A DNA stretch of 64,000 nt. It comes from CAWDVK01 sp963805715 (GTDB taxonomy: Bacteria > Actinomycetota > Actinomycetes > Streptosporangiales > Streptosporangiaceae). The stretch spans positions 310,001-374,000 of the forward strand of contig CAWDVK010000004.1 in the NCBI GenBank assembly GCA_963805715.1, in the 5' to 3' direction. Each line of letters begins with the position of its first letter. The stretch's first letter is position 1. This document shows, piece by piece, positions 17,535-27,398 of this stretch. Position numbers and translations under genes: made by a program. The notes beneath the pieces are model-generated. The model searched no databases. It saw only the letters and a program-made list of their open reading frames with translations, and had not been told where the DNA came from.

Positions 17535-18876
17535 GTGATCCGCCGGCTGCTGCGCGGCTCCGAGTGGCGCCGCGAGTTCCTGCGCACCAACCTGTGGCTG
17601 GTCCCGGCCATCGAGGTGCTGGCGGCCGTCGTCTTGTTCGCCGGCACGTACGCGCTGGACCGCGCCGCTTACGACGGCGTTTTCCGGGTACCCGGCTGGG
17701 CGCTCAGCGGGTCGGCCGACGCGGCGCGGCAGATCCTCACCGCCATCGCGGCCGCGGTCATCACGGTCGTGGGCGTGGTGTTCTCGATCGTGATCGTGGC
17801 GCTGACGCTGACGTCGACCCAGTTCGGGCCGCGGATGCTGCGCAACTTCATCCGGGACCGCGGCACCCAGCTGACCCTGGGCACGTTCGTGGCCACCTTC
17901 GTCTACGCGGTGCTGGCGCTCGGATCGGTCGGCCAGGGCGACCACGGCAGCTTCGTGCCGCACATCAGCATCACGGTGACGCTGGCGCTGCTGCTGGTGG
18001 ACCTGGCGGTGCTGATCTACTTCCTGCACCACATCGCGGTGCAGATCCAGCTGCCGGAGGTCATCGCGAGCATTGCCGCCGACCTGGCCAAGGCGATCGA
18101 GCTGCAGGCCGGCGACCCGACGGTTGGCGCCGACGCCCAGTACCCGGCGCTGCTGATCGCGGACATGGACGGACCGGGCGGCGATGTGGCCGCGCCGCGC
18201 AGCGGCTACCTGCAGTACATCCAGCACCGGACCCTGGTCCAGCTGGCCGCCGAGGTGGACGCCGTGATCTACCTCCGCTACCGGCCGGGACATTTCCTGG
18301 TTCAGGGCCACCCGTACGTGACGGTGTGGCCGGCCGAGGCGGCCCAGCGGGTGGCGCGCGAACTGGCCCGCGCGCACGTGACCGGGCCGTACCGGACGCT
18401 GGCCCAGGACGTTCTCGTTCGGCATCGACCAGCTGGTGGAGATCTGCATCCGCGCGCTGTCGGCCGCCGTCAATGACACCTTCACCGCGCTGACCTGCAT
18501 CGACTGGATCGGCGACAGCCTGTGCAAGGTGACCGGCCGGTGGCAGCCGACCCGCGTCTACCGGGATGCGGCCGGCGGTGTCCGGCTGATCGCGACCCAG
18601 GTCACGTTCGAGCGGCTGGTCGAGCGGGCCTTCGAGAAGGTCCGGCAGGCCGGCCGCGGCATGCCGGCGGTGCTGATCCGGCAGCTGGACGCCCTGGCCA
18701 AGATCATGGAGCGGGCGACCGCCCCGGAGGACCGCCAGGTGGTACTCGACCAGGCGGCGATGATCGAGCGGCTGAGCGCCGCGTCGGTCGACGAGGCAGC
18801 CGACCGCGCCAACGTCCAGCGGGCCTACCAGCGGGTGCTCGACGTGCACGCCGGCCGCGCCGCTAGGGCCACGTAG
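17535..18876 (+). pseudogene. DUF2254 membrane protein, copy 1, frameshifted
   Basis: The first half reads from GTG 17535 (VIRRLLRGSEWRREFLRTNLW) through four membrane helices (IEVLAAVVLFAGTYALD, AAVITVVGVVFSIVIVAL, LGTFVATFVYAVLALGSVG, ITVTLALLLVDLAVLIYF) to PYRTLAQDV. It then leaves frame and ends at 18476. The rest continues in the +1 frame (FGIDQLVEICIRALSAAVNDTFTALTCIDWIGD) to 18876. The intact neighbour reads GACGTGTCCTTCGGC where this copy has GACGTTCTCGTTCGGC, one base longer (18408-18423). Repaired, it would be about 446 residues. It is either a young pseudogene or a sequencing indel. Function unknown. Confidence 0.85.
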
Positions 18877-19092
18877 CGCTCGGGCGCGACCGGCGCACCC
18901 GCGCTGGGCGCCCCTGTTCCGGCCGCCGGGCCCGAGAAAGCGGCTGCACGCCTCTGATGGCGGTCCTTCCTGCCGCGGTACGATGAGCGCCGGCCGGGCC
19001 GGAAGATCAGGTCGGCGCGGGGGAGCGTCTCGGGGGAGACTGGCGATGGGCTGGCTGGCGGTGCGGGCAGGAGGGCCACCGGAGGCGGCCGC

Positions 19093-20463
19093 ATGACGGG
19101 CAGGCTGGCGCGGGGCGCCGAGTGGCGGCGCGAGGCCCTGCGCACGAACCTGTGGTTCGTGCCGGGGGTTGAGATCATGACGGCCATCCTGCTGTTCGCC
19201 GCCACCTACGCCGCGGACCGGGCCGCCTACAACGGCGACTTCCGGCTGCCGGGCTGGGTCATCGGCGGCTCCGCCGACGCGGCGAGGCAGGTCCTCACCG
19301 GCGTCGCGGCCGCGGTCATCACGGTCGTGGGCGTGGTGTTCTCGATCGTGATCGTGGCGCTGACGCTGACGTCGACCCAGTTCGGGCCGCGGATGCTGCG
19401 CAACTTCATCCGGGACCGCGGCACCCAGCTGACCCTGGGCACGTTCGTGGCCACCTTCGTCTACGCGGTGCTGGCGCTCGGATCGGTCGGCCAGGGCAGC
19501 CACGGCAGCTTCGTGCCGCACATCAGCATCACGGTGACCCTGGCGCTGCTGCTGGTGGACCTGGCGGTGCTGATCTACTTCCTGCACCACATCGCCGTGC
19601 AGATCCAGCTGCCCCAGGTCATCGCCGGCATCGCCGCGGATCTCGCCGTCGCGATCAAGGAGCAGGGGGACGCCGGAGGCCTGGCTGACCAGAATGCGGG
19701 CCAGCTCATCGCGGACATGCTCGCCGCCGGCCCTGGCGCGGACGTGGCCGCGCGGCAGAGCGGCTACCTGCAGTTCGTCCAGCATCAGGTGCTGGTGCGG
19801 ATCGCGGCGAAGGCCGATGCCGTCATCCTGCTGCAGCACCGGCCCGGCCATTTCCTGGTCGAAGGGCACTCGTATGTCACCGTCTGGCCGGCCGAGGCGG
19901 CGGGGAAGGTGGCCAGGGAGCTGGCGGCCACCCACGTCATCGGGCCGTACCGGACCCTGGCCCAGGACGTGTCCTTCGGCATCGACCAGCTGGTGGAGAT
20001 CTGCCTGCGCGCGCTGTCCGCCGCTGTCAACGACACCTTCACCGCACTGACCTGCATCGACTGGATCGGTGACAGCCTGTGCAAGGTGACCGGCCGGTGG
20101 CAGCCCGCCCGGGTCTACCGCGACGCCCAGGGCAGCCCGCGGGTGATCACCACCGAGGCGACCTACCGCCGGCTGGTCGAGCGGTCGTTCGAGAAAATAC
20201 GGCAGGCTGGCCGGGGAATGCCCGCCGTGATGATCAGGGAGCTGGACGCCCTGGCCAAGATCATGGAGCGGTCGACGCGCGCGGACGACCGGCAGGTGCT
20301 GCTCGAGCAGGCGGCCATCATCGAGCAGTCAGCGGAGGGCTCGGTGCCTGAGGAGCCGGACCGGGCGGACATCCGGCGCCGGTACGAGGCGGTGCTGGCC
20401 GTGTACTCGGCGGTGACCGGCGGCCGGGAGCCGGTGCCGGCCTCGCGGCGGTCAGCGGGCTAG
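19093..20463 (+). CDS. DUF2254 membrane protein, copy 2, intact
   Basis: The 456-residue protein has four N-terminal membrane helices (about 25-45, 70-95, 118-138 and 145-170) and a large cytoplasmic C-terminal part. That part contains HRPGHFLVEGHSYVTVWP and FGIDQLVEICLRALSAAVNDTFTALTCIDW, the most conserved DUF2254 block. The role is unknown; a channel- or transporter-like function has been suggested from topology only. A GGAGG site precedes ATG 19093. It is a tandem duplicate of the frameshifted gene upstream, with 194 bp of perfect identity. The stop overlaps the convergent ABC permease stop in CTAG. Confidence 0.9.
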   Translation: MTGRLARGAEWRREALRTNLWFVPGVEIMTAILLFAATYAADRAAYNGDFRLPGWVIGGSADAARQVLTGVAAAVITVVGVVFSIVIVALTLTSTQFGPRMLRNFIRDRGTQLTLGTFVATFVYAVLALGSVGQGSHGSFVPHISITVTLALLLVDLAVLIYFLHHIAVQIQLPQVIAGIAADLAVAIKEQGDAGGLADQNAGQLIADMLAAGPGADVAARQSGYLQFVQHQVLVRIAAKADAVILLQHRPGHFLVEGHSYVTVWPAEAAGKVARELAATHVIGPYRTLAQDVSFGIDQLVEICLRALSAAVNDTFTALTCIDWIGDSLCKVTGRWQPARVYRDAQGSPRVITTEATYRRLVERSFEKIRQAGRGMPAVMIRELDALAKIMERSTRADDRQVLLEQAAIIEQSAEGSVPEEPDRADIRRRYEAVLAVYSAVTGGREPVPASRRSAG

Positions 20464-21308
20464 GCATCCCGCCGCCGCAGCAGGTAAGCCCCGGCGGCCA
20501 GCAGCAGGGCCGTCCAGATGCAGAACACGCCGAAGCCCTCCCAGGGCGTCAGCAGGCCGCCGGCCGCCTGCTGCGCATGCGTGATCAGCGACCCGGCCTG
20601 CTCGGGCATGTAGGCGTCGACGTGCGCACCCCAGCTTCCCGGCAGCAGGCCGGTCAGGATGGGCAGCACCAGGACGATGCCGATCACCGTGGCGATGGCT
20701 CCGGCGGTATGCCGGATCAGCAGGCCGATGGCCAGCGCGAACACGCCCAGCACGGTGAGGTACAGCCCGGCGCCGATGGTGGCGCGGGTCACGCCGGGGT
20801 CGCTCAGCGAGACGGCCACCTTGCTGTGCAGCAGCGCCGACCCGACGAAGAACGAGCCGAACGCCACGATCTCGGCCACGATCAGCAGCATGATGACGGT
20901 CACGATGACCTTGGCCGCGAGCATCGGCAGCCGCCGGGGCACGGCCAGCAGCGATGCGCGGATCACCCCGGTCGAGTACTCGGTCGTGATCAGCAGCACG
21001 CCGAGCACGCAGATCGTCAGCTGGCCCAGGCCGATCCCGGCGCCGAAGATGAAGCTGACCGGATCGGCCAGGATCCGCGCGTCCCGCGGCGCGGCCCGCG
21101 GGCCGTTCCAGCTGGACACGATGAGCGCCGTCAGGCCGGCCGTCAGCCCGATGGTCAGCACGACGAACAGCAGCAGGGTCCACGAGGTGGACCGGACCGA
21201 CCGGATCTTCGTCCACTCGGCCAGCATGAGGTGCCAGAACCCGGCGCGGTGACCGGGCGGCGGCGCCGCTGGCCGCTCGGCGGGCAGCACGGGAGACGAG
21301 GCGGTCAT
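20460..21308 (-). CDS. ABC-2 type transporter permease
   Basis: The 282-residue protein has six predicted helices. It begins with the cytoplasmic block HLMLAEWTKIRSVRSTSWTL, typical of small actinobacterial ABC-2 permeases, then ITTEYSTGVIRASLLAVPRR, VFALAIGLLIRHTAGAIATVIGIVLVLPIL and a final TALLLAAGAYLLRRRDA. It pairs with the ATPase whose stop overlaps its start by ATGA. Such two-gene systems export antibiotics, lipids or peptides; nothing in the neighbourhood fixes the cargo. Confidence 0.9.
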   Translation of the reverse strand: MTASSPVLPAERPAAPPPGHRAGFWHLMLAEWTKIRSVRSTSWTLLLFVVLTIGLTAGLTALIVSSWNGPRAAPRDARILADPVSFIFGAGIGLGQLTICVLGVLLITTEYSTGVIRASLLAVPRRLPMLAAKVIVTVIMLLIVAEIVAFGSFFVGSALLHSKVAVSLSDPGVTRATIGAGLYLTVLGVFALAIGLLIRHTAGAIATVIGIVLVLPILTGLLPGSWGAHVDAYMPEQAGSLITHAQQAAGGLLTPWEGFGVFCIWTALLLAAGAYLLRRRDA

Positions 21309-22312
21309 CGGGCGCTCCCTTCACTGGCGGCCAGCGGATTCGCGCCATGCTGGCCGAACTCGAGGCTGCCCGCCGTCAGTTCCATGAACGCCTCCTCGAG
21401 CGAGGCAGCCTGCGGCGTGAGCTCATGCAGCACGACTGACGAGGACGCGGCGAGCTCGCCGATCCGCGGCGCGGTCAGCCCGGTGACGATGAGCGTGGCC
21501 GCGGTATCCGGCGCTTCGGCCCCGTCCGGCGTTCCCCCGGCGGGAGCCTGCTGGCCATGCCCGGCGGGCGCGGGCGGCACCACCTTGGCGCCCTGGGCGG
21601 TCAGCAGCGAGGTCAGCCGGTCGGGCTCGGGGGTCCTGACCCGGACTGACTGGCCCGAGCTGCCGGCGATGATCTCCTGCGTGCTGGCCTCGGCGATGAG
21701 CCTGCCGCGGCCGATGACGATCAGGTGGTCAGCCGTGACGGCCATCTCGTTCATCAGGTGACTGGATACCAGGATGGTCCGGCCCTGGGAGGCCAGATAC
21801 TTCATCAGGTTCCTGATCCAGAGCACGCCCTCGGGATCGAGGCCGTTCACCGGCTCGTCCAGGAGCAGGACCCGCGGGTCGCCCAGCATCGCCGCGGCGA
21901 TCCCGAGCCGCTGGCTCATGCCCAGCGAGAAGCTGCCCGCCCGCTTGTCCGCCACGTCGCGCAGGCCGACGAGATCGAGTACCTCACCGACCCGGCTGGT
22001 GGGCAGCGCCTGGGTCTGGGCCAGGAACAGCAGGTGGTTGCGCGCGCTCCGGCCGCTGTGCACGGACTTGGCCTCGAGCAGCGCGCCGACCGTGCGCAGC
22101 GGGTCGTGCAGCTCCCGATACGGGTGGCCGTCGATGGTGGCGGTTCCGCCCTGCGGCCGGTCAAGGCCGAGGATGAGCCGCATGGTGGTGGACTTGCCCG
22201 CGCCGTTGGGCCCGAGGAAGCCGGTCACCCGGCCGGGCTCGACGGTAAAGGACAAGTGATCGACGGCTACCTTGCCGCCGTACGACTTGGTCAGGTCGCG
22301 TACCTCGATCAT
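21305..22312 (-). CDS. ABC transporter ATP-binding protein (exporter type)
   Basis: The 335-residue protein begins MIEVRDLTKSYGGKVAVDHLSF. It carries Walker A GPNGAGKST, the signature SLGMSQRLGIAAAML (a variant of LSGGQ), Walker B VLLLDEPVNGLDPEG and the switch His in LVSSHLMNEM. About 100 residues after the nucleotide-binding domain are a Pro/Ala-rich linker and a beta domain, as in drug or lantibiotic self-protection exporters. The start at 22312 has GGGAAAGG upstream. It is coupled to the permease. Confidence 0.92.
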   Translation of the reverse strand: MIEVRDLTKSYGGKVAVDHLSFTVEPGRVTGFLGPNGAGKSTTMRLILGLDRPQGGTATIDGHPYRELHDPLRTVGALLEAKSVHSGRSARNHLLFLAQTQALPTSRVGEVLDLVGLRDVADKRAGSFSLGMSQRLGIAAAMLGDPRVLLLDEPVNGLDPEGVLWIRNLMKYLASQGRTILVSSHLMNEMAVTADHLIVIGRGRLIAEASTQEIIAGSSGQSVRVRTPEPDRLTSLLTAQGAKVVPPAPAGHGQQAPAGGTPDGAEAPDTAATLIVTGLTAPRIGELAASSSVVLHELTPQAASLEEAFMELTAGSLEFGQHGANPLAASEGSAR

Positions 22313-22483
22313 TGCCTTTCCCCATGGCAGCCGCGGATTCCGGGGCCGGCTAATGTGGCCACGCCCCAACCTAGCAATGTCCGGGTGCTGGCCGGGCCGG
22401 CGCGGCACCACAACGCCCGCGCTGGCGCTGCCGGCCAGCCAGTCAGCGAGCGGCACCCCAGCTCACGTACCCTGCTGCGAAGA

Positions 22484-23218
22484 ATGGCCGAATCCAGTCA
22501 GCCTCCGCTCCCGCCGCAGCCCGCCCGGCCGGCTCCTGGCGCTGCCGGCGCCGGGCAGGCTCCGGCGCCTGGCCGCGCGCTGCTGGCCGCCCTGGCCATC
22601 GCGATCGGCGGAACGCTGCTCGGAGCGCTGGGCGGCGTCGTCTGGGCCGGGATTGCCCCGCGAGTGGTCTACGTGATGATCAGCCATGGCACCGCCGAGG
22701 TGGTCAATCCGGAGACCAGCGCGTTCATCGCCGCTGACGGCTGGTACTGCGTGATCGCGCTGCTCGGCGGGGCCATCATCGGCCTGGCCGGCGACCTGCT
22801 GGCGGCCCGCTGCTACGGTCCGGTGCCGATGGCCGGGATTCTCGCCGGAGCAGTCGGGGCGGCCTTCGCCGCCCTGTGGACCGGCGAGCAGTTCGGCGCC
22901 GGAACCTTCCAGCGGCTGCTGGCCAGTGCCCGGCCGGGTGCCATCGTGCGGCCGCCGATCACGCTGGGCGCGCACGGCGGGCTGGCCTTCTGGCCGCTGG
23001 CGGCCGCCGCGGTGGCCGGCGGCCTGGAGGCCATCGCCATCATGCGGCGCCGCGGCCGCAGTTCCGGCCAGCTGGAGCCGGACCCGGCGCTGCCGGGCTA
23101 CGGCCAGGACGCCCGCGGCCAGTACGGCACAGGCCAGCCCGGCACGGGCCGGCGCGATCCGGGCGGCCATGTCGAGCCACGCTATCCGGGCAGCCTGGGG
23201 CCGCGGCCCGAGGACTGA
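22484..23218 (+). CDS. Four-helix membrane protein, DUF2567-like
   Basis: The 244-residue product has a Pro-rich N-terminus, then helices near residues 30-52, 85-105, 112-130 and 168-188. A polar Tyr/Gly/Pro-rich tail follows. The periplasmic stretch NPETSAFIAADGWYCVIALLGG (E...ADG) and GEQFGAG resemble actinobacterial DUF2567 proteins, but I am not certain. Start ATG 22484 has only a weak ribosome site. It is divergent from the ABC ATPase, with 171 bp between, and convergent with ppgK. Confidence 0.7.
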   Translation: MAESSQPPLPPQPARPAPGAAGAGQAPAPGRALLAALAIAIGGTLLGALGGVVWAGIAPRVVYVMISHGTAEVVNPETSAFIAADGWYCVIALLGGAIIGLAGDLLAARCYGPVPMAGILAGAVGAAFAALWTGEQFGAGTFQRLLASARPGAIVRPPITLGAHGGLAFWPLAAAAVAGGLEAIAIMRRRGRSSGQLEPDPALPGYGQDARGQYGTGQPGTGRRDPGGHVEPRYPGSLGPRPED

Positions 23219-23237
23219 GCCCGGGCAGGCCGGTCAG

Positions 23238-23972
<735 letters not shown>

Positions 23973-24107
23973 ATGTCCTCCGTAGCTTCGCGCGGCCGAC
24001 AAATCACGATGATCCCTAGCGTAGGCGGCCGGCCGAGCCGCGAGGCGGCCAGGCGGGAGGATACGGTCAGCAGACGACCCCCGGCTGGCCCGTGCGGAGA
24101 GGGATCG

Positions 24108-24793
24108 ATGAGCGACATCACGACGGCCTGCATGGACATGGCCGGGACCACCGTGGCTGACGAGGGCAGCGTGCTGTCCGCGTTCACCGCGGCCATGGAC
24201 GGGTCCGGGCTGGTGCCCGGCGCGCCGGGCTATGACGAGGCCTTCCGGATCGTGCACGAGACGATGGGACAGTCCAAGATCGAGGTGTTCCGGCGCATCC
24301 TCGGCAGCGAGCAGCAGGCGCAGCGGGCGAACGCGGCGTTCGAGGACAGCTACGCCGAGTCGGTCCGGGCCGGCCTGGTGACTCCGCTGCCTGGTGCCAT
24401 CGAGACCATCACCGTGCTGCGCGGGGCCGGCATCAGGGTCTGCCTGGCGACTGGCTTCTCCCCGGCGACCAGGGAAGCCCTGCTGGACGCGCTGGGCTGG
24501 CGCCCGCTCATCGACCTCGCGCTCTCACCCGCGGACGCGGGCCGCGGCAGGCCCTGGCCGGACCTGCCGCTGACGGCCCTGCTGCGCCTGGGCGGCGGCG
24601 CGGTCAGCGAGCTCGCCGTGGTCGGCGATACCGCCAGCGACGTGCAGTCAGGCGTGCGGGCGGGGCCGGCCTGGTGGCGGGCGTGCTCAGCGGTTCGGGC
24701 AGCAGGGAGGAGCTGGAGCAGGCTGGCGCGACGCACATCCTGGAGTCCGTCACCGGCCTGGTGCCGCTGCTCGGCATCGGCGGCAGTGCCTGA
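24108..24793 (+). pseudogene. Phosphonatase-like HAD hydrolase (TIGR03351 type), frameshifted near its end
   Basis: From ATG 24108 (GGAGAGGG upstream) the protein shows the HAD nucleophile block ACMDMAGTTVADEG with both aspartates. A cap domain with HETMGQSKIEVFRRIL follows, then the Thr motif CLATGFSP and VVGDTASDVQSG. The frame is lost at about 24663, where GCGGGGCC is one G short. The +1 frame then reads GLVAGVLSG, SREELEQAGATHILESV and GLVPLLGIGG to a stop at 24793, the expected family ending (about 228 residues). Relatives of phosphonoacetaldehyde hydrolase split C-P bonds. A second C-terminal copy lies at 26049-26285. Confidence 0.85.
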
Positions 24794-24889
24794 GGCCGGC
24801 TGTCCGCCGCCGGCCGCAGCGGCGTTTACCTCGCTGTCATCCCGCCGCGGTTGACTGAGCGGAGCTACCGCGGGGGAGGGCCAGCAGCA

Positions 24890-26047
24890 ATGGATGCAGT
24901 GGTCGTGGTCGGCGGCGGCGTGCTGGGTCACCTGCACGCCGTGCAGGCGCGGCGCCTGGGCCTGGACGTCGTGCACCTGGAGCGGGAGCCAGGATCCCGC
25001 GGAGCCAGCGTCCGCAACTTCGGGCTGATCTGGGTCAGCGGCCGGGCGGCCGGGCCGGAGCCTGCCCTGGCGCTGCGCGCCAGGGCAGGCTGGGAGGAGC
25101 TCGCGGCCGTCATTCCGGGAACTGGCTTCCGGCTGCACGGCTCGCTGACGCTCGCGGCCGGCGACGCCGAGCTCGCGTTGCTGAAAGAGGCATCCGCGCT
25201 GCCGGATGCCGCCGACCGGGGCTACGAGCTACTCGATCCGCAGGCGGCGCGTCAGGTCAACCCGGCGCTGCGCGGCTCCTTCGCCGGCGCGCTGCACGGC
25301 CGGCGGGACGCGATCGTGGAGCCGCGGCTCGTGCTGCCGGCCATCCGTGATTACCTGCTGGCCAGGGCGCCGGCGTCAGGCCCCGGCTATTGGTGGCTGC
25401 CAGGCCGGGAGGCCGTCGAGGTAGCGCCGCACGCGGTCCGCGATCACACCGGAACCTGGCATCGCGGCGACCTGGTCGTGCTCTGCACGGGCGCCGCGCA
25501 TACCGGCATCGCCGGCCCGCACCTGGCCGCGTACGAGCGGCCGCCGGTCCGCCGGGTCCGCCTGCAGATGATGCAGACCGAGCCATTCGGGGCGGAGCTC
25601 ACCACGTCGGTGGCCGACGGTGACTCGCTGCGCTACTACCCGGCGTATGACCTGCCGGGCCGCGGCCGGCTGGCAGCTCAGGAGCGCGCCGCGGCCGCGG
25701 CCGCGGCGCAGCTGCTGCTGGTCCAGCGACTGGACCGCAGCCTGACGATCGGCGACACGCACTCCTATGAGGAGCCGTTCGCGTTCGATGTCGACGAGGC
25801 CGCTTACGACCATCTGCGCGACCGGGCGGAGGAACTGCTCGGCGCCTCCCTGCCGCCTGCCCGGCGCCGGTGGGCTGGCGTCTACAGCCAGGTCACGACC
25901 GGCGAGCTCTACCACCGCTCGGCGGTGGCGCCCGGCGTCGTGCTCGTGACCGGGCCGGGCGGGCGCGGCATGACCTGCGGGCCGGCGATTGCCGAGGAGA
26001 CGTTCGCGATGATGAGCAGCCTGCCAGGCGGCGAGGAGACGGACTGA
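24890..26047 (+). CDS. FAD-dependent oxidoreductase, TIGR03364 type (probable aminophosphonate oxidase)
   Basis: The 385-residue DAO-fold protein has an N-terminal FAD-binding block MDAVVVVGGGVLGHLHAVQARRLG with E at the ribose position (LERE). SVRNFGLIWVSG and a substrate region follow, then the C-terminal FAD contact VTGPGGRGMTCGPAIAEE. GGGGGAGGG lies about 10 nt before ATG 24890. The TIGR03364 family is described as co-occurring with TIGR03351 phosphonatase-like hydrolases and phosphonate transporters, and is proposed to deaminate aminophosphonates oxidatively. That pairing is exactly what is seen here. Substrate unproven; glycine or sarcosine oxidase-like activity is the alternative. Confidence 0.88.
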   Translation: MDAVVVVGGGVLGHLHAVQARRLGLDVVHLEREPGSRGASVRNFGLIWVSGRAAGPEPALALRARAGWEELAAVIPGTGFRLHGSLTLAAGDAELALLKEASALPDAADRGYELLDPQAARQVNPALRGSFAGALHGRRDAIVEPRLVLPAIRDYLLARAPASGPGYWWLPGREAVEVAPHAVRDHTGTWHRGDLVVLCTGAAHTGIAGPHLAAYERPPVRRVRLQMMQTEPFGAELTTSVADGDSLRYYPAYDLPGRGRLAAQERAAAAAAAQLLLVQRLDRSLTIGDTHSYEEPFAFDVDEAAYDHLRDRAEELLGASLPPARRRWAGVYSQVTTGELYHRSAVAPGVVLVTGPGGRGMTCGPAIAEETFAMMSSLPGGEETD

Positions 26048-26048
26048 T

Positions 26049-26285
26049 GCCCCGCTGACCGCTCTGATTCGCCTGGGCGGCGGCAGCGTGGCCGAGCTGG
26101 CGGTGGTCGGCGACACGGCCAGCGACGTGGAATCGGGCCTGCGCGCCGGCGCCGGCCTGGTGGCCGGGGTGCTCAGCGGCGCGGCCAGCCGGGAGGAGCT
26201 GGAGAAGGCCGGTGCCCCCTGCATCCTGGCCGACATCACGGCGCTGCCGGCCCTGCTCGGCCTGGGGCGGCCAGGCGATCGCTAG
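26049..26285 (+). pseudogene. Orphan C-terminal fragment of a phosphonatase-like hydrolase
   Basis: Starting two bases after the FAD oxidase stop, the frame reads APLTALIRLGGGSVAELAVV then GDTASDVESGLRAGAGLVAG, and continues to a TAG at 26285. It aligns along its whole length with the last 75 or so residues of the hydrolase at 24108. The N-terminal two-thirds, including the catalytic nucleophile, are missing. GTG 26088 could start a 65-residue peptide, but it would lack the active site. The copies differ at many positions, so this is an old paralogue remnant rather than a recent duplication. Confidence 0.8.
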
Positions 26286-26288
26286 CGG

Positions 26289-27398
26289 TTATCGGCGCCC
26301 GGTGACCAGGACCGCCGCGGCAGGCAGGCTGACCTGCACGGATTCACCCGGTGTCATGCTCGCCGCAGCGGCGCTCGGATGGTCCACCTTGACGGTCAGG
26401 TCACCGGAGAGCCGGACGCTGATCCGGGTCACCGAGCCGAGGAAGGTCCGGCTGGTCACGATCCCGTTGCCGCCCGGCTGGGCGGCAACCTGCAACCCCT
26501 CCGGCCTGACCAGCACGTCGACGTCGCCGCCCGGGCCGGCCGGGGCCGCGCCGTGGACGGGCACGACCGTGCCGAGTGCGCGGACCTGGTCCTGGCCGAG
26601 GAGCGAGCCGGGAACGCGGTTCATGATCCCGACGAACTCAGCGACGAACGCGGTAGCGGGCCGGTCGTACAGCTCGTCCGGCGCGGCTACCTGCTCGAGC
26701 CTGCCGTCTTTCATGACGCCGACCCGGTCCGCCATGGAGAGCGCCTCCTCCTGGTCGTGCGTGACGAACAAGGTGGTCGTGCCGAGGCGCTGCTGCAGGG
26801 CCCGGATCTGCTCGCGCAGCTGCAGCCGCACCTTCGCGTCCAGCGCCGACAGCGGCTCGTCGAGCAGCAGCACCCGTGGCTCGATCGCGAGCGCGCGGGC
26901 CAGTGCCACTCGCTGCTGCTGGCCGCCGGACAGCTGGTGCGGGTAGCTCCTGGCCTGCGGGGAGAGGCCCACCATGTCCAGCAGCTCGGCGGACCGGCGC
27001 TGCCGCTCGGCCGACCGCAGCTTGCGCATGCGCAGGCCGAAGCCCACGTTGTCCGCGGCCGTCATGTTGGGGAACAGGCTGTAGCTCTGGAAGACCATGC
27101 CCATATCTCGCCTGGCCGCGGCGACCGGCGAGACATCCTTGCCGTCGACGGTGACCGAGCCGGCGTCTGCCGCCTCAAAGCCGGCCACGATCCGCAGCGC
27201 CGTCGTCTTGCCGCAGCCCGACGGGCCGAGCAGCGCGACCAGCTCGCCGGGAGCGATGTCGAGCGACAGGCCGTCGAGGGCGCGCACGGCGCCGAACGAG
27301 CGGCTCAGGTCCTGCAGGCCGACCGGGGCGCCCGCGCCGTCACCGTGAGCGCCGGATCGCCCGGCGCGGCCGGAGCCTGCCGTCATGCTGGCGGTCAT
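26289..27398 (-). CDS. ABC importer ATPase, cluster A (PotA-like, phosphonate-type)
   Basis: The 369-residue protein carries Walker A GPSGCGKTT, Q-loop MVFQSYSLFPNMT, signature LSGGQQQRVALARALA, Walker B VLLLDEPLSALDAKVR and switch VTHDQEEAL. A C-terminal TOBE-like domain contains VLVRPEGLQVAAQ and SRTFLGSVTRISVRL. This is the spermidine/iron/2-aminoethylphosphonate importer class. Its start overlaps the preceding permease stop (ATGA). Its stop lies 3 bp from the convergent hydrolase fragment. It is paralogous to the ATPase at 34881. Confidence 0.93.
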   Translation of the reverse strand: MTASMTAGSGRAGRSGAHGDGAGAPVGLQDLSRSFGAVRALDGLSLDIAPGELVALLGPSGCGKTTALRIVAGFEAADAGSVTVDGKDVSPVAAARRDMGMVFQSYSLFPNMTAADNVGFGLRMRKLRSAERQRRSAELLDMVGLSPQARSYPHQLSGGQQQRVALARALAIEPRVLLLDEPLSALDAKVRLQLREQIRALQQRLGTTTLFVTHDQEEALSMADRVGVMKDGRLEQVAAPDELYDRPATAFVAEFVGIMNRVPGSLLGQDQVRALGTVVPVHGAAPAGPGGDVDVLVRPEGLQVAAQPGGNGIVTSRTFLGSVTRISVRLSGDLTVKVDHPSAAAASMTPGESVQVSLPAAAVLVTGRR

